Of a stretch of 64,000 nt of DNA, positions 11,697 to 24,903 are shown piece after piece. This DNA comes from Paraphysoderma sedebokerense (Eukaryota; Blastocladiomycota; Physodermatomycetes; Physodermatales; Physodermataceae), in contig JAHLJZ010000024.1 of NCBI GenBank assembly GCA_025602915.1, positions 124,001 to 188,000 on the forward strand, read 5' to 3'. Each line of letters begins with the position of its first letter. Positions within the stretch are counted from its first letter, which is position 1. The notes under the pieces are model-generated. The model was not told the origin of the DNA and ran no database searches. It saw nothing but the letters and a program-made list of their open reading frames with translations. The translations under genes and the position numbers were made by a program.

Positions 11697-13652
11697 ATGA
11701 TTCCAATAGACGATTTCCCAATTGAAGTGCCGGCAAGCACAATCCTGCCTGAAGGTGACCTCGTTTTAGACCCATTTAGGTTGATGATTTTTTATTCACG
11801 AATTGTGTCCGTCTCTTTCATAAGTCTTTGATGTTCATATCAAAATCCCTCTTTCACCGCTGAGGAATACTTTAGATAAGTCTCCAGCAGAAGCTTGTGA
11901 TGTTTCTATGACCTTGTCTCCGAATCAAATGTATTGTGCAGCATGCAAGAAATCTTTCACTAATCAATCGACTTGGGCAAACCATCTCAAATCTTCGAAA
12001 CATCTGAGCAATGCCAAGTCCCGGTCTCACGATAAGAATGAAAATAAACTCAAATCGTCAAAGGAGTCCAAGTCAAAGCAAAAATTATCGCAAAGGACAG
12101 GAAATTGTAAACGTTTGATCTCTCTGTGTCAAGTTGAATATGCTTTTCGGCGCTGACCACAACTTTATTGCCAAATTTCAGCAAACCACAGCTCTCAAAC
12201 AGAGCGGAATTCCGACACACATGGTACATATATATTTCGTTGTTCTTCAATTCAATTGACGTTAGAAATCTGTTAAAATTAACTATCATACGAAAGATGC
12301 AATTACGAGTTTGCGGAAAGCGAAGGGGATAGAAAATAAAAATCCACATCTTGCCGCCACAGTGTACTATAATGTTGCCAATCGTAAGTACATTCCAAAC
12401 CACTGACAGAATTGGTTTTAGTTTTATTAAATACATTAATCAGGACTTTGGGCTCAGCGGCAGGTACAAGATACCGCTCGTTCCTTATCTTATCTTCTCA
12501 CTCTTTTGCAGTCCATGTCTGGGGCGAATCAGAATGCTACATCAAATTCGTCATCAAATCCGCAACTATCTTCATCCCAGATAGCGCAAATGATGACGAT
12601 GTCTGCATTGGTATTCGCTCGCATATCGTATTTATTTGGTATCGATCAAGACAACGTTATGTTATTATACGATCTCGCCCTGTCAACTCGGTGGGAATGT
12701 TACACTGAGATTACTCGACAGATTTCAGACAACGCAAATGAGGTAAATTTCAATAGGGTCTTTTTAAATAATGTTTTATTGCTAATGGACTCTTTAGACT
12801 CCATTCCAGGAATTGGAAATGAAGATAGCGCAGTTGATGACAGAGAATATCGCGCCACCGATGAAAAAGCAACCGAATTTAATTTTCCTCATGCAAGAAG
12901 CCGCTATTGTGGCAGGCGCACTCAATTTGACCTTCAGTAAAATCAGAAGATACCTACTGTTGAATTTATTTGTATCAAAGGGTGGGAGTAGTCAGAACGT
13001 TTACATAGAAAGTGTCGAACTTGCCCTAGATTTATGCATCGGGCGCAATATCGCGGACTTGTGCACAGATATTGTGATGGATTTTTTACAGTCCTCCTTT
13101 CGCGAACAGATAAGTGCAATCGATTCGGTCGATGAACCGGTTCTACGCCGCATCTTGACCATTATTATTCGGGGTTGGAAGTCTGCGCTTGACTTGGGTG
13201 AGTCTCGGGCCATTTCTTATATTTAATTGTCCACCTTAACCTGACTTTGTTACAGATGACGCCGTGCGGCTGTTTCGATTTACATCATCAGTCGAAAGTG
13301 TTCTAGAACTAGAACAATTCCGAATTTTACCCGTAGAAGACATCTTAGAATTAAAGGTGCGCTGACAAGTTTTCCTGAGATGATAAATAGTGTTTCTATA
13401 ACTGGACTTTCACAGATACTACGATTAGAAACTCGCCGTGCTTGCTCTAGGACACTATTTTCCGAGAGTATTGAACTTTACAACTTAATTGAGGATTTAA
13501 GATCAGAATATAACAAGCCTAAGAATGAACAAAGTGAGAAGTTCAGCATTATAAATGCTGGACTGAACAATGAGTGGATAGATTTGTCCGAGTCGAAATT
13601 GTGGTTAAGCAAGTTCCGGCAGATATCAGACGACATAGGGTGGATTCAATAA
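11697..13652 (+). CDS. C2H2/U1-type zinc finger protein with a helical C-terminal region, function unknown
   Basis: Nine exons join in frame to about 475 aa: 11697-11754, 11876-12106, 12192-12223, 12266-12383, 12444-12463, 12512-12742, 12798-13197, 13256-13356, 13416-13652. Near residue 30 there is one zinc finger, CAACKKSFTNQSTWANHLKS followed by SKH, with U1/ZNF622-like spacing, then a Lys/Ser-rich basic stretch. The rest is predicted largely helical and may contain TPR-like helices (for example HLAATVYYNVANRLWAQRQ). I do not recognise the family. The 20-nt exon at 12444-12463 is needed to keep the frame, and both flanking introns are of normal size. It lies 108 bp downstream of SPATA17 on the same strand. 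A flagellar role by association would be a guess. Confidence 0.65.
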
Positions 13653-13763
13653 AATAGAGTATTTATTCAGTTGCCCTTCCTAGCGTTTCTGATAGACATT
13701 ACCGAGGCCACCACGCTGAGAGAGATATGAATAAGCAATGGGTCTAATGTAGATTGAGAATAA

Positions 13764-15284
13764 TTAATTCGTACCTGGAATATGGGGCCTCAGTTGGATA
13801 TTACCATCCATGCTCTCAGGAACGAAACATTTAAGGCTATCAGCATCACACAAGTGTTCTAGCCTTAATAGCGCTAGGCCTACGTTATGAATACCATTAC
13901 AGAACTTTCCAATGGCTTTTGTTCGACGACTGGACGAATCTGCGAGCGAGATGATGTCGTTTTGAGAGCTCGGTAATTGATACGTTTTGGTCCGATCAAC
14001 AAAAAATGTTGAAGGTAATCTGTAACTCGTTGTCAGCCACGAATTTTGTACCATCAGCAAATGACATTATAATATCACTTACGGCTCATCTTTTCCAACT
14101 ATTTGCACTGGTACAATTCGCTTTCGAGTCACACCAGTGTGATAGGTCCGGATAGTTAATTCTTGCCCGACATAACAACCCTTTCGGAAATCAACTGGTA
14201 CATTTCATTAGATTTGAGCACTGAGCACACATGATCCTAATAACAATACCAACCCCCTCCCATATAGTCGAAATTGGATTCTAGTGGTAACGAGGAACCA
14301 GAAAAGTAATCCAATGGTCCTTCGGGTACCCCATGAAGCATTCGCCGAATCGTGTATTCAGAAGATGGTAATTCTTCAAAAGTCGATGGTAAATCGGCTG
14401 TTAAAGCGTACGATGATTTTAGTACATCCGTGATAGAGAATGTTGATCACTTATAAATCCAAAAAGCGACTCACGTTTTGAATTCGACTTTGTGACTACC
14501 CTCCATCCCATTAACGGCATTCGACCATCTCGACACCCAATCTCTATCTGATCTTTCTTCAGCAAGAATCCACCGACAGGTAACCCCTTCCCTCCATCTT
14601 TTTGCCACCACATACTACTTTTATTTGGACCCCATATATTCCAAATCGAATAATCCGTCGAAATGTCTTCAATGTTCACTTTGCTCCTTACTTTGTATCG
14701 TTTTAGATGACCCATCAACGAAGGAATGATCGAGGTAGATGATTCGATGAAAAATCGGGGATGTGGAAAATCCGTGCCGATATTCCGGGGATAAATGAAC
14801 ACATCAAACAAGACTCGACCCTATGATTCCCAACCACAGTTAGGCCACTCAGTCTGTTCCCTGTTTCGATTAACAAATATATAAAGAAAAAATACAGTAA
14901 AATATAAAATCAAAATATTAAGATAAAGGAACGAACCTGAGGATTCAAAAACGCAGCAAAGAAACCTTCGCCCCCTCTTTCAATTTTAGGCATGTGATTT
15001 GTAATTAATCCCTGCAAAAATTTAACGCTATCAGCTCCTTCTACCAAAATAACACCTCGATCCGGAACTTTTGCAAATTTATCTCCTTCATGTAATGGAT
15101 CCAATTCTCTCAATGATTGAGTCGTTGATTCCGCAGGAGAAGAGGTTTCTGAAGTGAACTGACGACGGCAAGAGTATCGAGCGGTTGCATTGAGGGTGCT
15201 AATAGCCGAATCACATGAAGTTGAAAAAAAAATAGCCCCATTTGACAGCCTGTTTAGGCTATTTCGAAAAAGTGACATCCACAT
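13764..15284 (-). CDS. IBA57: IBA57-like mitochondrial iron-sulfur cluster assembly factor (GcvT/YgfZ family)
   Basis: Acts with ISCA1/ISCA2 in the mitochondrial matrix in maturation of [4Fe-4S] proteins, by family knowledge. The gene has at least four exons (15284-14937, 14820-14475, then exons ending at 13764). The N-terminal 40 residues are rich in Arg, Ser and hydrophobics with almost no acidic residues, as in a mitochondrial presequence. The folate-fold start [20 protein letters not shown] matches the family. The diagnostic YgfZ/IBA57 motif is present as [18 protein letters not shown], with the conserved Cys, followed by [11 protein letters not shown]. The gene is convergent with the zinc finger gene, with only 111 bp between the stops. 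Confidence 0.88.
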
Positions 15285-15538
15285 TGAAGTTCCTTATCTA
15301 CACGGTTATTGCAAATCGCTATTCTTGTCAGCCGTCAAAATTTTGAGTGGTCGCTGTTGAGTTGACTAGGGCCCCAGGTCACACATCGCGTTGCGATGGC
15401 CATTTTAAACAAACGTTGTGGATATAGTACAAGGGCCAGCAAGTTTAACGCTATATGCGATTGCTATTAAAAGGTGTGACTCTATTTAAGATACATCTTC
15501 TACTAGCCTTTAAATCTAACTGATCTGATAGAAGAATT

Positions 15539-18500
15539 CTAAATCTCCACCGGTTTCACTATCATCTTTTTATAGTATTTACCCAAGTTTCCGCCCATTA
15601 CATCTGTCGGTTTAAATGGCCCAAATGCGCCATACGGCTTAGGTAGCGGTAATTCTTTTGTGTCTGAGCTCGGAATGTACGCATTCGGCCGTTGTTCAGC
15701 GGTGGTCTTGCCTCCACCAGAAACGACATAAGCTGATCGGTCGCCACTGTAAATTACAAAAAAGATAAATCAGTCAAAACGTTTCGTGCATTGATTGTGA
15801 AATTTCGCACTTTTCCGCCCCGACAGTGTCCCTTTCTTGAAGATTCAGCTGTTGTCGCAGCTGATCCATGCGATTCTGCCGTAACTTTTCAAATTTTATA
15901 AACTCCTGTTCAAATTCTTCGATTGGCAATTGATTATGCGCTAATCGTTCTCGCGCGGAATGTAGTAGATGCTCCTATTTTGTTGAAACGTCACATACGC
16001 GAAGAATTACATGGAATGAAATCGTGCACTGACCTTTGTCGTCTGGTCTTTTTGCAAAGCAAGTGATAAAGCTTGGTTCATGGATAACTCGGATAACTTT
16101 GCTAGCATTGACTTGTTCACTGAATTTATTTTTCGGGTGAGTTCATTCAACTGAAATTGAATCAAAGTCAATTCCTCGTATTACACCCTAATTTCTAAAC
16201 TGGAATTACCTTTGTCATTAATTCTGTATTTTCGAGTCTATTGTCTATTGCTTGCTTCTGCAATCGTTCTGTCAGGTTGGTTACTTCTTCAAGAATGAGA
16301 CTCTTTTCGAGCAGCTTCTCTTCTTTCAGCGCCAGGCGCTCTTCCAGATGCTTCAATTTCTCTATCATCTCAGTTTGAGTCGGATCCGCGCCTTCAAGCA
16401 TACGGATACGGTCGGGCTCAATTGGTGACTCTAAAAATATAAGTTAGATATGGATCGGGACAATACCTAATAGATGAGTGATTGAGAATAGTTCAGTTTA
16501 CCAGTTTTAGCACCAAGCTCTTCAACTTTTGCCTTTGTCTTTTTGACTTCTTGCAAAAGATCACTCATTTCTTTTTCTAAAGCATTCGCGATCGGTAATA
16601 ATCGTCGTTTATGCTCCACAGATTGAATCAACTCGGTCTTAATCAGATTGTACTCCTTGATTACTTCCTCCTGTTTATTCAAAGTATCAATGCCGCTTCC
16701 CAAAACTGATTCTTGCACGTTCGATTTTTCATAAAAAATACAAAGTTCATCATTTCGCTCTAACAGTGCAATACCAATTCTGTTGCGGTCTTGTATAGCA
16801 CTCTCGTACCGTTCGCGAATGGATTGAAGGTCATCGGAAACAATGGTAAGACTATTTGAAAGAGTTTCAATTTGATTGAGGTGGGAATCAATTTGTTCTA
16901 CGAAAAGATGTGTTTCAGAATGGAGATATTGCAAAATCGTTTGGACACCGCAATTTTACCTCTTTTGTGCCGGAATTGAGCCAACAATTGATTGGCTTCC
17001 ATTCGAGTGTTGTCCCTCACGGAATACTTGGTGATGTTTTCCTGGCGTCGTTTCTATCAGTTTGAAAGAGAATATTGCAGTGAGTATCCAGTACCTCACG
17101 GAATCACAAAGAAAACAGCACATTGAGCTCCAGCGATTTTTGATAAACTTCATTTTGGAGTATTTCAATCTCGCCCAATATGATCTTCAACTTCTCTTTC
17201 ATTTCTGTCAACTTTTGCTGTGCCGGTTGCAAGAGATTAACCTACAGCATACGCAGAAAATGAATTATCAGATCAGCTCAGTACTGAGGAATCAACAGCC
17301 ACTTACATAGCGATTCCGTTCATTTTTTACATTCTCATATAGAGTAGCGAAATCCTTCAACCTTCCGGCCATTTCCTGAGCTCTTTTTGAAGCATCCAGC
17401 ATCTGAAATTCTTTGGAATTGAGATTTTCTTTTATTTTACGAAGTTTGGACTCTAAGCGCAACAATTCTCGCAACTGCCGAACCGCAAAATCAAGATTAG
17501 CACTCAAATGAATTCAGTATACTTGGATTCTTCAAGCCATACCTTTTTCTCCTTTTCGTCCTCCAGCGCTGAAACTATCTTTTCATTATTTTCTGTTCTA
17601 TTTTCTAACCTATCAAGTTCCCGTTCAAGATCTGAATTTTGTAAACTCCTGGTGCCAGCCAACTCTTGAAGGTTCCCAAGCTTCCTTTCACCTTCTAAAA
17701 AGGAATGGCACAAACAGTCGATCTCTTGACGGAGTCTTTTCAATTCAGTTTTGTAATGTTTTTTGTCCCGTTGAGCGACCAACAACTTTGACTTGACGTC
17801 TGCTACTTGAGATTCCATGGGCGGAAGGGCAGAGATCATGTTGTTTAAGGATGTCGAAATTCGAGCGTACTGTTTTAGGTTTGTTTCCTTCTCTCGGATC
17901 AATCGGATGTGATGATCATGTGTTTGCTTGATCTAGAATACAAGATAGTTAGCATTATCATGAGAAGATGAGCAATTGCGCTTTGTTGTGATAGGAAAAT
18001 CCTGACCTCGTTAATCACCCTCTCTATGGCCATTACTATTCTAACCTTCTCAGCTTGTTGTATTGAAAGCTGTTCCTTTGCGAGTTCATGCTCTCGAAAG
18101 ATATCATCACAATGTCTTTCAACATCTTGCATATCACAACGCTTACGCTCAAACTCAGCAGCCAATAATACTTTTTCGTCTTCAGCTTCCTTAACCGAAG
18201 AAGATAATGCGTAAACACCAAAGTCAGATTAATACTGCTACTGAGAAGTGAACTGATAAGGAACCTTTCGCTTCTTTTGCAGCCTTTCAAATTCTTTATC
18301 CAGCTGCAAGCCGGTTTGCTGCTGCTTTGTATTTTCCATAACTAAAGATGCAACTGCGTCTCTGAGAACCTCGCTCTGCTTTAAAATCTTCTGAGGCATT
18401 TCGTCAGCATTTGCTAAAGCTATTTCTTGCTTTTCTTTTTCAGCTTCCAGTCTTTCACGCTCCTTAAAGGCAGCATCATAAGATGCTTGTTTCTCTTCCA

Positions 18501-19445
18501 AATCCTTTTCAAGATTCTCTACTTGATGTTTGCGTTGGATTAAATCAAGCTATATAATTTAAATTTGTGAGATGAAATAATTTATAGAGAAAGGAACAAG
18601 CCGTTTGTCAACCTTAAGTTCTTTCGTAGATGCAACGAGCTGAGGTTCTAACATATCCGCCTTGTGCTTTCTGATATCTTCGATATCTTCAATCAACTCT
18701 TGTTTCTTCAAACATGCTTCTTCAATTTCCTTTGCTAATTTCACTTCCAGGTCCTGGGCTAATGTCACTTCGTTTTGGCACTGTGAAAGGAAAATAAACA
18801 AAAATTTTCAAACGAACTAATGGGTTGAGCGATCGCTCCTCGGAAAATGAGATTTCATGGACATTACTAACTTTGAGCAATTCTCTTTTCAGTTCTCCGA
18901 TTTCGGCGTTGTCGTGAAAAGCTTTGGTTCCAGTTTTATCCAGTTCAACCTTCTGCTTTTGCACATCTTGCTGGAGTTGCTTGACTCGCTTGAGCGTCGC
19001 CTTTTCATATTCAAAAGAAGTAAGGAAATATTGATAAAGTGTTTGGTGCTTTTGTTTGAGTATCTCGCATCTACCGTATTATGGGAGGAAGCGGGTGGAC
19101 AATAGTGTTATGAGAAGTCGACAAAATACAAGAATTTTTGTAGGAATTTGGATTATACTTTTCAAGGGAAATTTCTCTGTTGTTCCGCAATTGATCCAAA
19201 ATCTTGAATGCGGGACTTGCTTCTATGCTGAGGATCCCCGCGACAAAGACATCATCTTGGTCTTTGCTGTCTTGCAAATCCTGCTTTTTGCTGCTGACTG
19301 ATTGTACGGTGATCTCATTGGGAGGATTGGAAAAGGACTGTGCTACTTCATCTTGCGGCATGGATGCTGCAGCTGGCTTTGACAGAACGGTTGGTTGTAG
19401 AGAGGAAGGAGGGGGAAGGGGCGAAGGTTGGGCTGAATCAGACAT
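15539..19445 (-). CDS. CCDC146: CCDC146/MBO2-like coiled-coil flagellar protein
   Basis: A long multi-exon gene encoding roughly a thousand residues, nearly all coiled coil. It starts at [13 protein letters not shown] (ATG 19443-19445) with a Pro/Ser-rich head. Heptad segments then run in successive exons, such as [20 protein letters not shown] and [20 protein letters not shown]. The last exon is diagnostic: [20 protein letters not shown], then GAFGPFKP and finally a basic KPVEI end, the conserved C-terminal block of CCDC146/MBO2. In Chlamydomonas MBO2 is needed for normal flagellar beat; in animals the protein sits on centrioles and sperm flagella. The gene is head to head with the RasGAP gene across 775 bp. 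Confidence 0.82.
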
Positions 19446-20220
19446 TGTTACAGTTCAGGAATGAAAGCATCGATTATTTAAGCAGATGTATCTAGAGTGC
19501 AGACATGTCCTGAAGTGCCTGTTGTCTTCTGCGATGGATTTAGGCAGCGTATCCGCACGCTTTGGTCGAAAGAGGGAAGACGCGTTTTAGCAGCCAGAGG
19601 AGCGAGGGAGTGCGCATCAGCACCAACATTGTTTTGAGAGGACGCACACGGATATACAAGGACATTACAAGGACATCGGGTGATCAAATCATAATCATAT
19701 GTGACAGATTGCCGAACGTTACATCTCCTGCATCAACCGATGCTCCAATCTTCGCGAAAACACAACGCAGTCCGGCAACCTCCATTCGGCATTACGTTGA
19801 CAATTCGCTCTTGGCCGACGACCGGATCGACATCAGACGACGGAGAGCCACAGTACGCAGTAAGACAGGAGTAGGGAGAGAACTGAAGTGCAGGAGGAGA
19901 ATAAATACATTTCCATATACTAAAGTTTTCGCTCTCGCTGGTGCCTTCTCCGTGCACTCCGCGTCTTGATGGACATGGCAGACAGCTCGAACAAGCAAAG
20001 TGGAGAATTGTCAACTTTTTATCCTCCTATCCCAGCGTCAAGTTCTGCTTCTTTTTTCCTTTGTTACGACAACCATCCATGAACTGTCTTTGAGACTACG
20101 CAAACTACCACCATCAGTTGCTACTAACATTCAAGCTCTTATTCAGAGGAAAAGCGAGAGATAAAAAAAAGAAGCAAAGAAACCCTTTCGCGAAACATCC
20201 TCCCATCCGACAAATTAGTC
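19446..20220. promoter_or_regulatory. Shared divergent promoter region, CCDC146 (-) and RasGAP-LIM (+)
   Basis: 775 bp between the two start codons. Open frames occur here on both strands (for example 19562-19969), but they show no family similarity or splice continuity. I see a purine-rich leader just before the RasGAP ATG but no clear known binding motif. Confidence 0.4.
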
Positions 20221-23200
20221 ATGATGTCCTTACGAAGGCCAACAACAACGGCCCCAAACGTTCGAAGTTACCGCAGTCTTGCCGTAAAAATTGACGAATG
20301 TATTTTTCTTACCGAAAAGTCTCGTTCTTGTGACTCGTTTTGCACTATCCATGCCACCCTTCCTCAAACCTCCGTCGAAGCTGCCTTCAGAACGCCCGTC
20401 ATCACAAATTCTAATCAACCTTTCTTTGCCGAAAATTGTACCATCCGTGACGAGCAGTATATCTCAAATTACTCCAATGTACATTTAACTGTGTGGAAGT
20501 GTGAAGTACCTCTGGACAAGCCAATTGGTAGACTTGCCATACCGAGGCTGTTGATAGAGCAAGGGTTAACAAATCATGATACATGGTATACTATGTTGCC
20601 GGGTGAAAGGAGAGAATTGAGAGATATTACCGGTCAAGTGCACCTAAAAATCCAGTACATTCCTACAAGAACTGACTCCGGAGAAACATTGCACAACTAT
20701 TCAGTAACAGGTCTGCTCAAAACTACTTCAAAAAAGCGATGCTCATCATTCTTGACTAACGTTTGCCAATTCTTATTTTAATAGTTGTATCTGCGTTAAA
20801 TCTCGGAAAGAATTATTGTGGAGGTAAGCTTTCTGCAACTCTGGCTTCTTTTAAATCCAACAGTTCCGCATAAGTTGCACAAACTAAAGATACCACGGTC
20901 GACTTTGTAGAATTACCAAACCCTTACGTTGCACTTCACTTGCTCCCAGACCCACAGGTAAGTTATATTTTCAGTCCGCCCCAGCGGAATTAGAGTTTAC
21001 TTATAACTCTGTGCAGGCCAACTCCATGCAAGCCACTCCACCCCAGAACGGAACAGAGAATCCGGCCTTCAATAAAACCATTCTGATGTAAGCATTTCCA
21101 AAGATTTCATTCATTTTTGCTCATAAATTTATTCACTCTATCTATCCTACTAGGACTTTGCATCAAAAAGAGACATTCAACGAACTTCACGTGTCAGTAT
21201 GGTCTGCTGGTGATGGAGTCGGCGAAGTCGATGAATTCCTAGGCCAAGTTCTGATCCCTGTATCGGGATTGTTTCCAGGGGACATGATAGAGAATGTTTA
21301 TCCTCTTTTTGCAAAACCAGGTAATTATATACAAGAGCAATCTAAGCATCCAGCACTGAATGATTGTTTGGGTTGACATTGCAAATTTTTCCACCAGATA
21401 CACTCTGTATTCATCCCTCCGCTCATACAAAGCGAATGTCCGGGGTATTCTCTAGAAGTCGAATGTCATTCTCGCGTAGCAAAGACCCCCAACCCAAAGT
21501 GCTAGTCAAAGGATTGCAGAGTACTTTGCTTCACGGTAGACTATTTGCTGTATCATTTCGACCTTTCCTCCTTGTTTTCTCTAACGTTATGTAATGGCAA
21601 ATACAGATTCAAAACCGCCCACCAAAAAGCCACACACATTCGTTGAAATCTCTAACTCTGCCTGTACCACATGCGCTCATTGCTGTAACATTATATGGCC
21701 AGAACAAGTTTATAGGCAATGTCGTTCTTGCAAAGTTGGCGTTCATTCAATTTGCGAGAAGTGGGCAATTGTCAATTGTAAGGGTTGTGTCACTGCCAAA
21801 TTGAAGATTAAATATGAGGTACTTCGTTTCAAATTCGGCTTGAAATGTTTTGCGGACATCTGAATATACCTGTGTTTTGCGTTATTTAGGATCTTGCCCT
21901 GCTACCGCTGAACTCATATAAACCTTTCACAAAAGTATGTTAGATCGGTTTACTTGTTTAAATCCATTTGATACTGACTCGATCAATGCAGGCACTTAAA
22001 AATCACGACTACTTGCTGATGTCGATTGTCGAGACTGAGCGAGAAGAGATCGCTACAAGTTTCGTAAGAATTTATGGGCATATGTCGGAAGTTGAGGAAG
22101 TCATTATGGGATTACTGAGTCGGGAAGTGAATGCGACTAGTAAGCTGAGCTTTCATTGTCGTCGAATTCTTGCTCCTCCTTAACACAACATCAACAATTG
22201 CATTTTTAGCCGATGTTTCTACGATTTTCCGCGCGAATTCGATGGCTTCTAAGACGCTTGACGTTTATATGAAACACGTCGGAAGTTCCTACCTTCGCTT
22301 CGTGTTATCCGATACTATTCGACACTTGGTCACTAAAAAATTGACATGCGAAGTCGATCCTCTTAAAATTGAAAAAGGCGAAGATGTTAAAAAGAATTGG
22401 AAAAATCTGTTAGAATGTTGCGAAACTGTGACTACTGCCATTTTCGATGCGGCTGCAACAATACCAGGGTAAGTGGTTTTCTCGTTCTTTCAAAGCGGAG
22501 AAGTGCTCATCTAACCAGGCGTAATATTCTACATAGGACACTGCGAGTTATATTCTCCCATTTGCAGAAGGAAGTAATGAGGAAATTTCCCAAGAACGAA
22601 ACAGCGCGATACGTCACGGTCGCTAGTTTCATTTTTCTCAGATTCTTCGTCCCCGCCGTATTGGGTCCAAAACTTTTTGGTCTTTGGGATGGTAAATTTC
22701 GTCTTTTTCACGATCTCATGAAAGATCATACAATTCATGCTGACAATTCTCTTTATTGTGTCAATAGAATACATGGACTCCCGGGCTGCTCGAACCCTTA
22801 CCTTGATCGCCAAAACATTGCAAAATCTTGCAAATCTAGTTGAATTTGGGCAAAAGGAACCATTCATGAATCCCATGAATACCTTCTTGAATTCTAAATT
22901 CGGACAGTTGAAACGATACATCGATAACATATCGGTATAGCAATCCTGCCTGTCAAACTGACCTGGATATCGGATAACTAAAGGACTCTTCTTCGTAGGT
23001 TGTTACGGGGAAGAAAGATACTGTAACATCGTTGCAGCGTCCGGTCACCGAAGACGAAGCTTGTGCTGAATGTGCGAGAGTGGTCAATTATTATCAGAGA
23101 GAAATTATTGATAAATTGTCAGCAGAGGTATTACTACATTCCGGCGGTTTTGTGTACTTGAGTCAGCACCCAGACTGACTTTATTTGTGGTTTAGAAAAA

Positions 23201-24903
23201 AGTATTAAAACATTTCGAAGAACTGCTGTCCAATGTCGGTTCCATACAACGTCAACTTAGAGGTGAACCTGCCCCAGAATCTGCCGCGCCTGTCGAAGAG
23301 GGACCTAAACGGAAATCGGCCATTCAATTTGACGAACCTTCAGCGCCAGGGTCTCCTAAAAAATCGCCATCCAGCGATACTTCTGAATCGCTTGATAATT
23401 CCCGCAGCAAATTTAAACATGCCCTTGGCTACTTCGGTTTTACATTACCACGTAAATCTTTTGACGATAACGCCGAGAAAACTGATACACTTGGAGTCTT
23501 GGACAAATCTTATAGCTCTGTGGCAAGCAGCATCGATCTAGACCAGAGATTTTCAGTCAATACATTACCTCACTCGGATTACGCATACGATGATCCGAAT
23601 ATGCCCCCCGAATCTAGATTCGGAACTCGAAGAATAACAGATAACGTTTATCCTGCTTCATCTACTCTTCCGTCTCTGGCGAAGACAGATCAAGGGGATT
23701 CTATAGATCGAAATGATACCGTGGGTACATCAAGATCAAGGAAGAGTTCAAGACCACCCATTCCGAATATGGCTTTGATAAGTAAACTCGAAGGTCTGAC
23801 GATAACGGAATCACACTCTTCGAGCAATGATAACACCGCGGGCGCTCTGCAGCCCGACCAGCACAATGGCAACTCTGACCAGGCTCAAAGTAATATTCAA
23901 CCTTCAACTTCAACCATGCCACCACCAGGTGTACCGCAACAATCCAATATCCCTAAAAATCAAAGTCAGACAAATATCCTGAGTATTTTGCAGGACGCTA
24001 TTGGTACTGTAGATTCGACCATAGCAGAAAAGAACCCTGGGGATATTCAGGTATGTCGATCATTTTCGACAATTACTCATCTTTCCCGTGAAACGCCTCA
24101 TAAATTTAAATGCTCTTAACTGATCCGTCTCATTATAAATTCTCCATTTTTATGTCTAAATAGATTGCATCTTCTACCAGCAAGTGCGGGAAATGTAATC
24201 AATCGCTTTCGGATCAACCTTACCTACAAGCACTAGATAAATACTGGCACATAGCATGTTTTACTTGTGAAGGTTTGTTTTACTGTTCCGCATGTTCCGT
24301 CTCTCTTCTATTATGACCTACTTTCTAGCAATATTATCAAGTGCTAATACAATTCTAACCCACTGCTCCATTACAGCTTGTTCCGGTGCTTTGACTGCAG
24401 GGTTTGTTGCTGTTGAAGGAAAGCCTTATTGTAAAGATGATTATTTGAAGAAGATGGGCTTAGCATGTGGTCAGTGTGGACAAAGTATTGATTCTGGTAC
24501 GCGCACTGATAATTGCATCAACTTTTTCATCATGATTGTTAGACATTGGTATTAACCGTAATTTGGTCTTAAAACAGAATTCATCGATATTGAGGGAATG
24601 AAATTCCATCCTCATTGCAAGAAATGCCGACATTGTTCTTCATCACTTTCTGGGAAGGGTTTCTTTATAATGGACAATGAAGTCTACTGTGACATTCATT
24701 ACGACGATATTGTGAATTGCTCCACCTGTAAGCAACCGATAGGGGACGAAGTCTTGATCGCATTGAAGGAGAACAAGAGGTTTCACCCGAGATGTTTTAA
24801 TTGTGATTGCGGGTTAAATCTGGCGACTAGACCTTACCATGAACTAAAGAGTAAAGCCTACTGTACCGGCTGTTTTAATGCAGTCGTGGCGGCAAAGAAG
24901 TAG
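20221..24903 (+). CDS. Ras GTPase-activating protein, C2-C2-C1-RasGAP with three C-terminal LIM domains
   Basis: Seventeen exons join in frame to about 1165 aa. Residues 10-150 and about 165-280 are C2 domains, which would bind membrane lipids. Residues about 335-385 form a C1-type zinc finger with the H-C-C-C-C-H-C-C series (CTTC, CRSC, HSIC, ending VNC). The RasGAP domain spans about 396-655, with FRANSMASKTLDVYMK and the FLRFFVPAVLGPKLF block of the second conserved helix region. A disordered Ser/Pro-rich linker of about 320 residues follows. From about residue 985 there are three LIM domains: CGKCNQSL with HIACFTCEAC, CGQCGQSI with HPHCKKCRHC, and CSTCKQPI with HPRCFNC. The linker is one uninterrupted exon (23196-24050) that splices in phase into LIM1, so this is a single gene. 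It probably switches off Ras at membranes; the LIM set may dock cytoskeletal partners (inference). Confidence 0.88.

Noticed and set aside
19562-19969. 135-aa plus-strand frame between CCDC146 and RasGAP
   Set aside because: An open frame in a promoter region with overlapping open frames on both strands; no motif, no splice continuity.
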